NCBI GenBank assembly: GCA_938038815.1
Contig: CALHTF010000040.1
Location: forward strand, 1-38,637
Direction of reading: 5' to 3'
Origin: an uncultured Acidimicrobiales bacterium
GTDB taxonomy: Bacteria > Actinomycetota > Acidimicrobiia > Acidimicrobiales > SHLQ01
Length of the DNA: 38,637 nt
A model generated the notes under the pieces. The model was not told the DNA's origin. It saw only the letters and a list, made by a program, of their open reading frames with translations, and made no database searches. How positions within the stretch are numbered: the stretch's first letter is position 1; every line of letters starts with the position of its first letter. Both the position numbers and the translations under genes were made by a program. Below, piece by piece: positions 32,717-38,637 of this stretch.

Positions 32717-33601
32717 CTACCCGAAGTCGAGGAAGAGTTGCGGGTCGAGTCTGATGTTGCCGACCCGGACTTCAAAGTGCAGGTGCGGGCCGGTCGACAG
32801 GCCGGTGCTGCCTACCTTGCCGATGCCTTTGCCCGCTTCGACGACGTCGCCTTCTTCCACTCGCAGCTTCGACATGTGGGCGTACAGGGTGGCCCAACCA
32901 TCTCCGTGGTCGATGACCACCCGCTTCCCGAAGCCGCCACTCTTGCCGCTGGCGATGACGGTTCCGGGGGCGGCGGCGAAGATTCGGGTTCCTTGGGGAG
33001 CCCGCAGGTCGATCCCGTTGTGCATGCGAACCTCGTCTAGAATTGGGTGGAGTCGAGGCCCGTATCGCGAAGAGACTTCGATGTTCTTCAGCGGCAACGA
33101 CATCTCGGGTGCCGCGCCCTCGCCGGGTGCATCGTCGTATAACTGCTCGCAGCCGACCGGGTTGTCGTCGCGGCCCGTGCACCAGTCCTTGCCACCGCCA
33201 CCGAGCAACGTGTCGGCTCCCGGCCCGGCGACAAGCAGGTCGCGGCCCCTGCCGCCTCGCAGGAAATCGTCGCCCAGCGATCCGGTGAGAATGTCGCGGC
33301 CTTTGCCGCCCACGATGCTGTCGTTCCCGGTTCCGCCAAAGATCGAATCGTCTCCGCCCAACCCGCACACGATGTCGTCGCCGGCGCCCGCGTTGATCCG
33401 GTCGTCCTCCTCGGTGCCCAAGATGACATCGTTGCCATCGGTGGGCAGTTGGCCAGCACCGATATCGACCGTGACCACCTCGCCTCGGCACAGACTCGTT
33501 TGGGCGGCCGCGTCGACCGGCAGGAGGCCCAAGAGCCCAAGGATTGCGGTAAAGCTGACGATCAGACGAGGAGCGATGGCTGGTTTTGAAGAATTTCGCA
33601 C
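32717..33601 (-). CDS. secreted M23 (LytM) endopeptidase with RTX repeats
   Basis: A 294-residue exported protein. A signal peptide (PRLIVSFTAILGLLGLLPVDAAAQ) precedes about nine Gly/Asp RTX nonapeptides (residues 52-140; GGDDSIFGGTGNDSIVGGKGRD) that should form a calcium-dependent beta-roll, and a closing cysteine pair (DWCTGRDDNPVGCE). The C-terminal M23 domain has H184-x-x-x-D188 (MHNGID), H232 and H273-x-H275 (GPHLHFEV), the full zinc set of lysostaphin-type peptidoglycan endopeptidases. I take GTG 33601 because a TACCGT box ends 6 nt before it; TTG 33604 is possible. The RTX before M23 order is the reverse of the metzincin at 24 kb. It may remodel the cell wall or lyse neighbours. Confidence 0.93.
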   Translation of the reverse strand: MRNSSKPAIAPRLIVSFTAILGLLGLLPVDAAAQTSLCRGEVVTVDIGAGQLPTDGNDVILGTEEDDRINAGAGDDIVCGLGGDDSIFGGTGNDSIVGGKGRDILTGSLGDDFLRGGRGRDLLVAGPGADTLLGGGGKDWCTGRDDNPVGCEQLYDDAPGEGAAPEMSLPLKNIEVSSRYGPRLHPILDEVRMHNGIDLRAPQGTRIFAAAPGTVIASGKSGGFGKRVVIDHGDGWATLYAHMSKLRVEEGDVVEAGKGIGKVGSTGLSTGPHLHFEVRVGNIRLDPQLFLDFG

Positions 33602-33607
33602 CAAAGA

Positions 33608-33613
33608 ACGGTA
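33608..33613 (-). promoter_or_regulatory. -10 box (TACCGT) of the RTX-M23 gene, leaderless
   Basis: TACCGT on the minus strand ends 6 nt before GTG 33601. Confidence 0.45.
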
Positions 33614-33680
33614 GCGGGGTTCGCTGCCTATCAGCGAGCGGGCATTTCCGATGACGCTGATCCTTTGCTAGAACGCCCCT

Positions 33681-34151
33681 ATGAGTGACATTACAGAAGT
33701 TGCATTTGACGACATCGACGGCATCAACGCCCTCGCTTCCGACGAGTTCGGTGCCTTTGGCCCGGCGATGGAAGTTACCCAGGAGATGATCAACACCTTC
33801 GCCGACGTAACCGGCGACCATCAGTGGATCCATGTCGATATCGAGAAGGCCAACGCCGGTCCGTTCGGCGGCCCCATCGCCCACGGCTTTCTCACCTTGA
33901 GCCTGGTCGCTTCGCTGCGCAGCGGCGACACCTTCAAGATCACCGGCATCACCAATGCGGTGAACTACGGCGCCGACAAGCTTCGTTTCATGGCCCCGGT
34001 TCCGGCTGGCGCTTCGCTTCATGCCCGCACCCGCATCTTGAGCGCCGAGGCCAAAGGCACCGGTACCTTGCTCAAAACTGAGACCGCAATCCACGTCGTC
34101 GACTCCGAAAAGCCCTCGCTGATCTACCACGGACTCGTCCTCTACATGTAA
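33681..34151 (+). CDS. MaoC family dehydratase (enoyl-CoA hydratase-like)
   Basis: A 156-residue hot-dog fold protein. FADVTGDHQWIHVDIEKANAGPFGGPIAHGFLTLSLV contains the hydratase 2 motif with catalytic Asp and His (D-x(4)-H, in TGDHQWIHVD) and the AHG-F-T segment. The remainder (NYGADKLRFMAPVPAGASLHARTRILSAEAKG) is the usual second half of the hot dog. It should hydrate trans-2-enoyl-CoA or a related CoA thioester in the cytoplasm, fitting the other CoA genes in the window. Single-domain length is normal for R-hydratase-type PhaJ/MaoC proteins. It stands alone between divergent and co-directional neighbours and ends at a long inverted repeat. Confidence 0.95.
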   Translation: MSDITEVAFDDIDGINALASDEFGAFGPAMEVTQEMINTFADVTGDHQWIHVDIEKANAGPFGGPIAHGFLTLSLVASLRSGDTFKITGITNAVNYGADKLRFMAPVPAGASLHARTRILSAEAKGTGTLLKTETAIHVVDSEKPSLIYHGLVLYM

Positions 34152-34162
34152 ACCCCCGTTCT

Positions 34163-34199
34163 GTTTGCAGTTGAGCCGACCAGCGCGGCTCAACTGCAA
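34163..34199 (+). terminator. 15-bp inverted repeat after the MaoC gene
   Basis: TTTGCAGTTGAGCCG (34163-34177) and CGGCTCAACTGCAAA (34185-34199) are perfectly complementary with a 7-nt loop. T- and A-rich ends make it a plausible terminator in either direction, though the run after the stem on the plus strand is AAATTT rather than a clean T tract. Confidence 0.65.
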
Positions 34200-34277
34200 A
34201 AATTTCCGATGGATTTGGCCTGGTTGCTTTGGCAGCCGGGTCATTTTCGTTTTTGGGGAGGTTTCGCGAAGTTTTGC

Positions 34278-34305
34278 TTGACTAACTGTTAAAACCCAGT
34301 ACTAT
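34278..34305 (+). promoter_or_regulatory. sigma70-type promoter of the PadR-NfeD-flotillin operon
   Basis: TTGACT (-35, 34278-34283) and TACTAT (-10, 34300-34305) are 16 nt apart; the ATG at 34313 is 7 nt after the -10 box, predicting a leaderless transcript. An ACTG-N8-CAGT dyad lies between the boxes and could be the operator of PadR (inference). Confidence 0.6.
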
Positions 34306-34312
34306 TCAATGC

Positions 34313-34732
34313 ATGGTACCTGACAGTAACGGGCACCACGCTCAGATCATGAAAGGGGTTCTCGATATGTGCCTGTTGGCAACTATCGCCGAGAAACCCA
34401 ATTACGGATACGGCATGGTGCAACAACTCAACGATCGAGGATGGGTCATCGCCCACGAGAACAGCATCTACCCGGTGCTCAAGCGTCTCACCAAAGGTGG
34501 CTACATCGAATCAGAGCTCGTCCCCTCAACTTCGGGACCGGCTCGCAAGTACTACTCGGCAACCTCAGATGGTGAGGAAGTTCTCGCCATCTGGACCGCC
34601 GATTGGCGCAATGTCCGAGACGGCGTAGACGCCGTGCTTGGAAACGGCCGCAATGGCTCAAAGGCCAAGACCGCGAAGAAGTCCCCCACCAAGAAGAAGT
34701 CAACCAATAAGAAAGCGAAAGGAAAGCAATGA
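34313..34732 (+). CDS. PadR family transcriptional regulator with lysine-rich tail
   Basis: A 139-residue regulator. The PadR winged helix is intact: QIMKGVLDMCLLATIAEKPNYGYGMVQQL, NSIYPVLKRLTKGGYIESELVPSTSGPARKYYSATSDGEEVL. The C-terminal helix is followed by about 25 residues almost entirely of lysine, serine, threonine and alanine (SKAKTAKKSPTKKKSTNKK), which is unusual for PadR and could add nonspecific DNA or membrane-lipid contact. Its stop overlaps the next start (ATGA at 34729-34732), so it is co-translated with the NfeD-like gene and probably controls this operon, itself included. Confidence 0.94.
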   Translation: MVPDSNGHHAQIMKGVLDMCLLATIAEKPNYGYGMVQQLNDRGWVIAHENSIYPVLKRLTKGGYIESELVPSTSGPARKYYSATSDGEEVLAIWTADWRNVRDGVDAVLGNGRNGSKAKTAKKSPTKKKSTNKKAKGKQ

Positions 34733-35340
34733 TCTGGATCTATCTCGCAGCGGTCGTGTTCGGCGGCACCTTCGTCATTCCGATGTTGCTCGGTGGGCTT
34801 GACGTCGACGCCGACGTTGAACTCGACAGCGATCTCGGGCTCGAGGCCGGCGATCTTGACGCGGCCGACACCGTAGACACCGGCGACGTCGACGGAGCGG
34901 TCAGTTCGTTCGTCGGGTCGTTGTTCTCGTTCCGTTCTATGGTCTTCTTTCTTACCTTTTTCGGAGCTTCAGGTGCGGTCTTCACCTGGCTCGGCACCAA
35001 CACCGTGCTTACGCTCGCCACGGCCTTGGGGCTCGGGGCGGTCGCCGCGGCGCTTCACGCACTGCTGTTTAGCTTCATTAAGCGCACCGGAAACTCATCG
35101 CACCGACTGGCCAGCGACATCGAGGGTTCGTCAGCCAAGGTTGTACTTCCGATTTCGAAAACGCAAAAAGGTCGAATCCGCACCGATATAGACGGACAGC
35201 CCACATTTATGGTGGCGACTCCGTACGGAAGCGGCACATTCGACGTCGGGGATTCCGTCGTCGTGGTTGAGATGCAAAACGGCACCGCCCATGTGGCGAG
35301 GCTCGAACTGGATCTCGCAGAACAAACAGAGGAGAAATAG
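34729..35340 (+). CDS. NfeD/YuaF-like membrane protein with OB-fold domain
   Basis: A 203-residue membrane protein. TM1 is at residues 2-22 (IWIYLAAVVFGGTFVIPMLLGG), followed by an external acidic loop (LDVDADVELDSDLGLEAGDLDAADTVDTGDVDG), two further helices (FRSMVFFLTFFGASGAVFTWLG and VLTLATALGLGAVAAALHALLF) and a C-terminal OB-fold (IEGSSAKVVLPISKTQKGRIRTDI...GTFDVGDSVVVVEM). This is the layout of NfeD1b/YuaF proteins, which partner flotillins in membrane microdomains. The flotillin gene begins 2 nt after its stop, supporting that pairing. It is the second gene of the PadR-led operon. Confidence 0.88.
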   Translation: MIWIYLAAVVFGGTFVIPMLLGGLDVDADVELDSDLGLEAGDLDAADTVDTGDVDGAVSSFVGSLFSFRSMVFFLTFFGASGAVFTWLGTNTVLTLATALGLGAVAAALHALLFSFIKRTGNSSHRLASDIEGSSAKVVLPISKTQKGRIRTDIDGQPTFMVATPYGSGTFDVGDSVVVVEMQNGTAHVARLELDLAEQTEEK

Positions 35341-35342
35341 GT

Positions 35343-36653
35343 ATGACTTGGATTCTCGGCGTAGCCGTATTCCTTGCTCTCATCGTCATGGCGGTCGCAA
35401 CCGCCGTCAAAAGCCTCATCATCATCGTTCCACCAAACATGGTGGCGATTATCTCGGGGCGGGATAGAGCGGACAGCACGGGAAAGACGATTGGTTACCG
35501 TGTCATTCACGGTGGTCGCACATTCCGGATGCCCTTGGTGGAAAAGGTTGACTACATGAACCTCAACACCATCCCGATCGAGGTCTCGGTCACCAATGCG
35601 TACTCCAAGGGGGCAATCCCTCTCGACGTACAGGGTGTGGCCAACATCAAGGTCTCGAGCACAGAGGGCATTCTCAGCAACTCGGTCGAGCGTTTCTTAG
35701 GACGACCCTCTGAGTACATTCAACAGGTTGCCAAGGAGAACCTCGAGGCCAACCTTCGTGGTGTGCTCTCGACGCTGACCCCTGAGGAAGTTAACGAAGA
35801 TCGCCTCAAGTTTGCTCAGACCCTCATCGATGAGGCCGACGACGACATGAAGACTTTGGGGCTTGAACTCGATGTCCTCAAGATTCAGAACGTGACCGAC
35901 CAAGTTGGTTACCTCGAAGCGGTTGGTCGTCGCCGTACTGCCCAGGTCCTCAAAGAGGCCCGGGAGTCAGAAGCCCGCCAGACCGCCGACGCTCAAGAAG
36001 CAGAAGCAATGTCTCGCCAGCGCTCCGAGCTTGCTCGGGTCGAGGCCGACCTGGCCATCGCTGAACAACAGAACAAACTTCGGGTCCGCGAAGCCGAACT
36101 GAACGCTGAAGCAATGGCGTCGGAGAAGCGAGCCGAAGTTGCTGGTGAGCAAGCAAAGGTCACCGCCGAGCAAGAACTCGAAACCGCTCGTATCGAACTC
36201 CAGAAGCGTCGTCTCGAAGCTGACGTGGTCGCCCCCGCCCGGGCGCACAAAGAAGCCCTCGAGCTCGAAGCGATTGGTGCCGCTGCGAAGATCATCGAGG
36301 ACGGTAACGCCCAGATCGAGGTGTTCCAGAAACTCAGCACGCAATACCGAGTTGCTGGCCCCGACGCTCGAGACATCATGTTGCTCAACATGCTTCCCGA
36401 GCTCGTCCACAACATCACCGAGACGGTGAACGGAATCGACATCGACAAGGTGACGGTTATCGACAACGGATCAGGCACCGGCGGGGTATCTGGCATCGCC
36501 GGACAAATGCCCGCCGCGGTGATCTCGATCACCGAGCAAATCGAAAACGCAACCGGCGTAAACATCCTTGAGGTCTTGCAACGCAAGGGCGAAGGCGATG
36601 GCCACATCGAAGCGGCGAGCGAAGCAATCACCGAAGGTGAAGCAACCTCGTAA
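35343..36653 (+). CDS. flotillin-like SPFH-domain protein
   Basis: A 436-residue membrane-associated scaffold. An N-terminal hydrophobic hairpin (TWILGVAVFLALIVMAVATAVKSLIIIV) is followed by the SPFH domain (VPPNMVAIISGRD, FRMPLVEKVDYMNLNTIPIEVSVTNAYSKGAIPLDVQGVANIKV, about residues 30-200), and a long coiled coil rich in A, E, R and Q (about 205-330) typical of flotillins. A C-terminal helical and glycine-rich part (GIDIDKVTVIDNGSGTGG) is also flotillin-like. It should oligomerise in membrane microdomains that affect membrane fluidity, stress and secretion. It ends the PadR-NfeD-flotillin operon and is followed by a UUCG-loop terminator. Confidence 0.95.
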   Translation: MTWILGVAVFLALIVMAVATAVKSLIIIVPPNMVAIISGRDRADSTGKTIGYRVIHGGRTFRMPLVEKVDYMNLNTIPIEVSVTNAYSKGAIPLDVQGVANIKVSSTEGILSNSVERFLGRPSEYIQQVAKENLEANLRGVLSTLTPEEVNEDRLKFAQTLIDEADDDMKTLGLELDVLKIQNVTDQVGYLEAVGRRRTAQVLKEARESEARQTADAQEAEAMSRQRSELARVEADLAIAEQQNKLRVREAELNAEAMASEKRAEVAGEQAKVTAEQELETARIELQKRRLEADVVAPARAHKEALELEAIGAAAKIIEDGNAQIEVFQKLSTQYRVAGPDARDIMLLNMLPELVHNITETVNGIDIDKVTVIDNGSGTGGVSGIAGQMPAAVISITEQIENATGVNILEVLQRKGEGDGHIEAASEAITEGEATS

Positions 36654-36685
36654 AGTTGTAGCTCGCAAGTTTGGTGGCGGAACCA

Positions 36686-36724
36686 AGGACCTCGTGCTTC
36701 GGCACGGGGTCCTCTTGCCTTTTT
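36686..36724 (+). terminator. Rho-independent terminator with UUCG tetraloop after flotillin gene
   Basis: AGGACCTCGTGC (36686-36697) and GCACGGGGTCCT (36702-36713) pair over 12 bp with one G-U, closed by a TTCG loop, and CTTGCC-TTTTT follows. Marks the end of the operon. Confidence 0.88.
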
Positions 36725-36752
36725 GGAGCGTTACTCCCCCACGTGCTCGGGC

Positions 36753-37979
36753 TTAGCCCTTGGGAATGTCTTTCCACGGCGTATCGATGCCGATACCGGG
36801 CTCGCGGGGCAGACCCATCCGGTGGCCAATGTTGTTCTTGCCAACCTCGTTGGTACCACCGCCGATGCTCACGCTAAAGCGGTTCATGATCTCGTCGATC
36901 GCGTAGTGGCTGTCGGGGCCGGTGTCGGCCAGGCCTTCGGCGCCGAGGATGGCGAGGCCGGCGTTGCCGGTCTGGACCCGGTTGTAGGCCAGCTTGAGCT
37001 TGAGGAGCGCCCCATCGATCGGTGGCTTCTTGCCGCTGCGAACCGCGTCCATCATGATCTGGGACATGTACGCCAGCACCGATTCGTCGATGTAGGTCTT
37101 GGCGAGCTCTTGGCGAATCACCGGGTCGGTGTTGCTCCCTCGTGCTTGAGCGAGCTCGATCAACCGTTGCGACACTTTGATCTTGTTGCCGCCGGTTCCG
37201 ATGAACTGCGACTCGGCCATCAGAACGGTTTTAGTGACCGCCCATCCGGCGTCGATTTCGCCCACGATGTTGGCGACCGGAATCTGCACGTCGTTAAAGA
37301 ACACTTCGTTGAAGTGGGCCGCTCCGGTGGGCTGTACCAACGGCCGTACCTCGATTCCCGGGCTCGACATGTCGACCAAGATGAACGAGATGCCTTTGTG
37401 CTTGGGGGCATCGGGGTTGGTGCGAACCAGCAAGAATCCCCAGTCGGCGGCCTGCGCCATCGAGTTCCAGACCTTCTGGCCGTTGACCACAAACACATCG
37501 CCGTCGCGGACCGCCCGGCACCCGAGCGACGCAAGATCTGAGCCGGCGCCCGGTTCGGAGAACAGCTGACACCAGGTCTGCTCGGCCGACAACAGTTTGG
37601 GTAGATAGGTGCGCTTTTGTTCGTCGGTTCCGTGGAAGCGAAGTGCGGTGCCGAGCATGGCGATGGTTGCCGCCAAGAACCCGTTTGTTGCGTCGAACGC
37701 TGCGGACTCTTCGTTGTAGATGCGGGTCTGCCAGCTTTGGCCACCCGCCCCACCGTGTTCGACGTCCCAGGTGATGCCTGCGTATCCGGCCGCCGACATT
37801 TTCGACTGCCATACCTTGCACTTCTCGTAATACTCGAGCATCGCTGCCGGGTCGACGTGGGTGCGGGTGGTCGACCAGTCATCGACACCGTTCTTCAATG
37901 GAGCATTAGCTTCGAGCCAGGCCCGAACTTCGACTCGATAGGCCTGGTGTTCGGCGGGCTCAGACACGGTCTCAGACAT
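36753..37979 (-). CDS. acyl-CoA dehydrogenase (FadE-like)
   Basis: A 408-residue flavoenzyme that desaturates acyl-CoA. The three ACAD regions are clear: the helical N-terminus (EVRAWLEANAP), the middle beta domain with CQLFSEPGAGSDLASLGCRAVRDGDVFVVNGQKVWNSMAQAADWGFLLVRTN, and the C-terminal helices ending in SIGGGTNEVGKNNIGHRMGLPREP. The classical catalytic glutamate lies in a Y-E-G-T motif; here the position is G-G-G-T, as in the actinobacterial heteromeric (alpha2beta2) steroid-side-chain ACADs, so activity may need a second subunit or another base. ATG 37979 is supported by a TAACGT box 6 nt upstream. It is convergent with the flotillin operon. Confidence 0.95.
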   Translation of the reverse strand: MSETVSEPAEHQAYRVEVRAWLEANAPLKNGVDDWSTTRTHVDPAAMLEYYEKCKVWQSKMSAAGYAGITWDVEHGGAGGQSWQTRIYNEESAAFDATNGFLAATIAMLGTALRFHGTDEQKRTYLPKLLSAEQTWCQLFSEPGAGSDLASLGCRAVRDGDVFVVNGQKVWNSMAQAADWGFLLVRTNPDAPKHKGISFILVDMSSPGIEVRPLVQPTGAAHFNEVFFNDVQIPVANIVGEIDAGWAVTKTVLMAESQFIGTGGNKIKVSQRLIELAQARGSNTDPVIRQELAKTYIDESVLAYMSQIMMDAVRSGKKPPIDGALLKLKLAYNRVQTGNAGLAILGAEGLADTGPDSHYAIDEIMNRFSVSIGGGTNEVGKNNIGHRMGLPREPGIGIDTPWKDIPKG

Positions 37980-37985
37980 CGAAAC

Positions 37986-37991
37986 ACGTTA
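37986..37991 (-). promoter_or_regulatory. -10 box (TAACGT) of the acyl-CoA dehydrogenase gene, leaderless
   Basis: TAACGT on the minus strand ends 6 nt before ATG 37979. Confidence 0.5.
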
Positions 37992-38203
37992 GGGCGTAGG
38001 CCCCGCCGACCCCCAAATTTGTGGTGATCTAGCACCGAGCACACGCGCCTGCGATTGCACGTTCCCAGAGAAGAACGATCACAAAACCGCTCCGATTGAC
38101 CTATCAAGCGGCGGCCCGAGACATGCCGAAAGTAGTTATGCAGGGTGGCGCCCGACGGCGGGCTGGCGCCTTGTATATCGATCGCTATCGAGGAATCTGC
38201 ACA

Positions 38204-38637
38204 ATGAAATACCCACTTGTATTTGTCATGTTGGTCGCCCTGCTTCTGTCATCGACGACGCCCGTTGGGGCCCAAGGCACGACAGGCGATGAGCTGTCGA
38301 TCATCGCGAAAGGCAAAACTGGCGACGAAGTTGTCGACATTGTGATCGATGACGTCGCCGTCGCCTCGATCGACCTCGGCAAGGCCACCGACTTTTTTGG
38401 GGACCAAGATTGGGGAACCTACACGTACGCCCATCCTGGCCCGCTGACCGCGTCACAAGTCCGGCTCGAATTCAACAACGACCTGTACATCCCAGGAATC
38501 ACCGACCGCGACGTACGCATCGACAAAATCCTCATCAACAACACCCCCTACGAAACCGAAGATCCCCTCGTCACCGGCAAAGGCATCTGGAACAACGGCG
38601 CATGTCGAACCGGCAACTTCCAAACCGACACCCTCAC
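38204..38637 (+). CDS. secreted protein with CBM36/60-like xylan-binding domain, 3' end cut by window edge
   Basis: An open frame of at least 144 codons that runs off the window. The signal peptide (KYPLVFVMLVALLLSSTTPVGAQG) should be cleaved around VGA-QG. The mature part reads ELSIIAKGKTGDEVVDIVIDDVAVASIDL, then VRLEFNNDLYIPGITDRDVRIDKILINNTPYETEDP. The G-x-T-G-D-E strand, the E-F-x-N-D and R-D-V-R-I-D-x-I-x-I-N blocks and the Y-E-T-E-D-P ending are those of calcium-dependent xylan-binding modules (CBM36/60 type, from memory). The domains beyond are unseen; partners are often RTX repeats or hydrolases. AGGA lies 9 nt before ATG 38204. The 224-nt gap upstream holds only the ACAD promoter element and short inverted repeats. 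Confidence 0.8.
   Translation, partial: MKYPLVFVMLVALLLSSTTPVGAQGTTGDELSIIAKGKTGDEVVDIVIDDVAVASIDLGKATDFFGDQDWGTYTYAHPGPLTASQVRLEFNNDLYIPGITDRDVRIDKILINNTPYETEDPLVTGKGIWNNGACRTGNFQTDTL

Overview
The window reads as chromosome of a high-GC, Gram-positive-type actinobacterium, most likely a member of the Acidimicrobiia. Support for this: strong G/C bias at third codon positions, lipoprotein signals ending in A-A-C, Tat-type and Sec-type secretion signals without an outer-membrane system, many CoA-dependent lipid and acid catabolism genes (two CaiB/BaiF family III CoA-transferases, acyl-CoA dehydrogenase, MaoC hydratase, phytanoyl-CoA dioxygenase family, flavin-dependent LLM oxidoreductase), and repeated TANNNT -10 boxes lying 6-8 nt before start codons, the hallmark of leaderless actinobacterial genes. 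The lineage is inferred from gene content, not from a marker-gene tree.

Layout. 1-3.3 kb: a truncated DUF222/HNH gene, a GrdB-like gene with an in-frame UGA (candidate selenoprotein), smpB and a YjbR-type gene. 3.4-10 kb: a beta-propeller lipoprotein, an orphan Tat-lipoprotein solute-binding protein divergent from a membrane GGDEF-EAL protein, an AlkB-like dioxygenase and an LLM oxidoreductase. 10.1-10.8 kb: tmRNA (ssrA), an HNH-nuclease tail remnant and a near-perfect palindrome. 10.8-17.8 kb: small lipoprotein, TetR regulator, small acidic protein, racemase-like CoA-transferase, PhyH dioxygenase, EamA transporter, amidase and methyltransferase. 18-21 kb: a TauABC-like ABC importer with a terminator after the binding-protein gene. 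21-25.4 kb: DUF971, SGNH-like secreted protein, YchJ-like protein, an Hsp70/actin-like membrane protein coupled to an RTX metzincin. 25.4-34.2 kb: CoA-transferase, Calx-beta/5'-nucleotidase, a three-gene translationally coupled operon (alpha/beta-hydrolase, second UGA-containing GrdB-like selenoprotein, APH-like kinase), Fur regulator, HTH protein, RTX-M23 peptidase, MaoC. 34.3-38.6 kb: PadR-NfeD-flotillin operon, acyl-CoA dehydrogenase, and the start of a secreted protein resembling a carbohydrate-binding module.

The most notable signal is the pair of GrdB-like genes. Each is interrupted by one UGA at the equivalent place, each reads U-P-x-C through it, and each has a hairpin starting 11-12 nt after the UGA with G in the first two loop positions, as expected for a bacterial SECIS element. 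One is single and the other sits in a coupled operon with a hydrolase and a small-molecule kinase. GrdB is classically a part of anaerobic clostridial amino-acid reductases, whereas the other genes here suggest an aerobic oxidative lifestyle, so the function of these proteins is open. SmpB and tmRNA, 7 kb apart, make up the trans-translation pair.
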